This document shows, piece by piece, positions 5,424 to 5,424 of a DNA stretch of 5,424 nucleotides. Origin of the DNA: an uncultured Bryobacteraceae bacterium (GTDB lineage Bacteria; Acidobacteriota; Terriglobia; Bryobacterales; Bryobacteraceae). The notes under the pieces were generated by a model. The model was not told the DNA's origin. It saw only the letters and a program-made list of their open reading frames with translations, and searched no databases. A program made the position numbers and the translations under genes. The stretch lies in contig CAKZVG010000115.1 of NCBI GenBank assembly GCA_937921835.1, positions 1 through 5,424 on the forward strand, given 5' to 3'. The stretch's first letter is position 1, and each line of letters begins with the position of its first letter.

Positions 5424-5424
5424 G

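Noticed and set aside
1..5424. CRISPR array, insertion sequence, tRNA, rRNA or defence genes
   Set aside because: I saw no regular spaced repeats, transposase motifs, cloverleaf or rRNA-like sequence; coding genes fill nearly the whole window.

Overview
This is a GC-rich bacterial window with tightly packed genes and no gene-free stretch longer than about 90 bases. The gene styles suggest Acidobacteriota, probably the Solibacter/Bryobacter lineage. The pointers are a Tat-exported Gfo/Idh/MocA oxidoreductase, an exported SGNH hydrolase, a TolB-N/TPR fusion, and a small exported protein of a kind I associate with that group. This placement is inference from gene style; there is no rRNA or other marker gene here.

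Layout. (1) Bases 1-2560 hold a four-gene minus-strand operon. In transcription order it runs: Tat-signal Gfo/Idh/MocA oxidoreductase (2560-1442), exported SGNH/GDSL hydrolase (1437-757), DUF420 membrane protein (756-334), and hemB, of which only the first 103 codons lie in the window (309-1). The gaps are 4, 0 and 24 bases, so the genes are almost certainly co-transcribed and partly translationally coupled. (2) A short AT-rich island at 2611-2620 carries a perfect minus-strand TATAAT and an overlapping plus-strand TATACT. It divides the operon from the only plus-strand gene, a zinc-dependent medium-chain dehydrogenase of the glucose 1-dehydrogenase type (2638-3660). (3) Convergent with that gene and 9 bases away is a minus-strand gene for an exported TolB-N-like/TPR protein (4872-3670). 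Upstream of it on the same strand is a 105-residue exported protein (5234-4917). (4) At the right edge are the last 35 codons of another minus-strand gene that I cannot identify (5423-5316).

How the genes may work together. The oxidoreductase and the SGNH hydrolase both carry export signals, so they may act on (acylated) sugars outside the cytoplasm. The divergent glucose-dehydrogenase-like enzyme could handle a related sugar inside the cell. The downstream half of the operon switches to respiratory and heme functions: DUF420 (the family of the cytochrome aa3 oxidase factor CtaM) and porphobilinogen synthase. I found no defence system, mobile element, CRISPR array, tRNA or rRNA. The points most worth follow-up are the mixed sugar/heme operon, the SGNH enzyme lacking its usual block V Asp, and the small exported protein.
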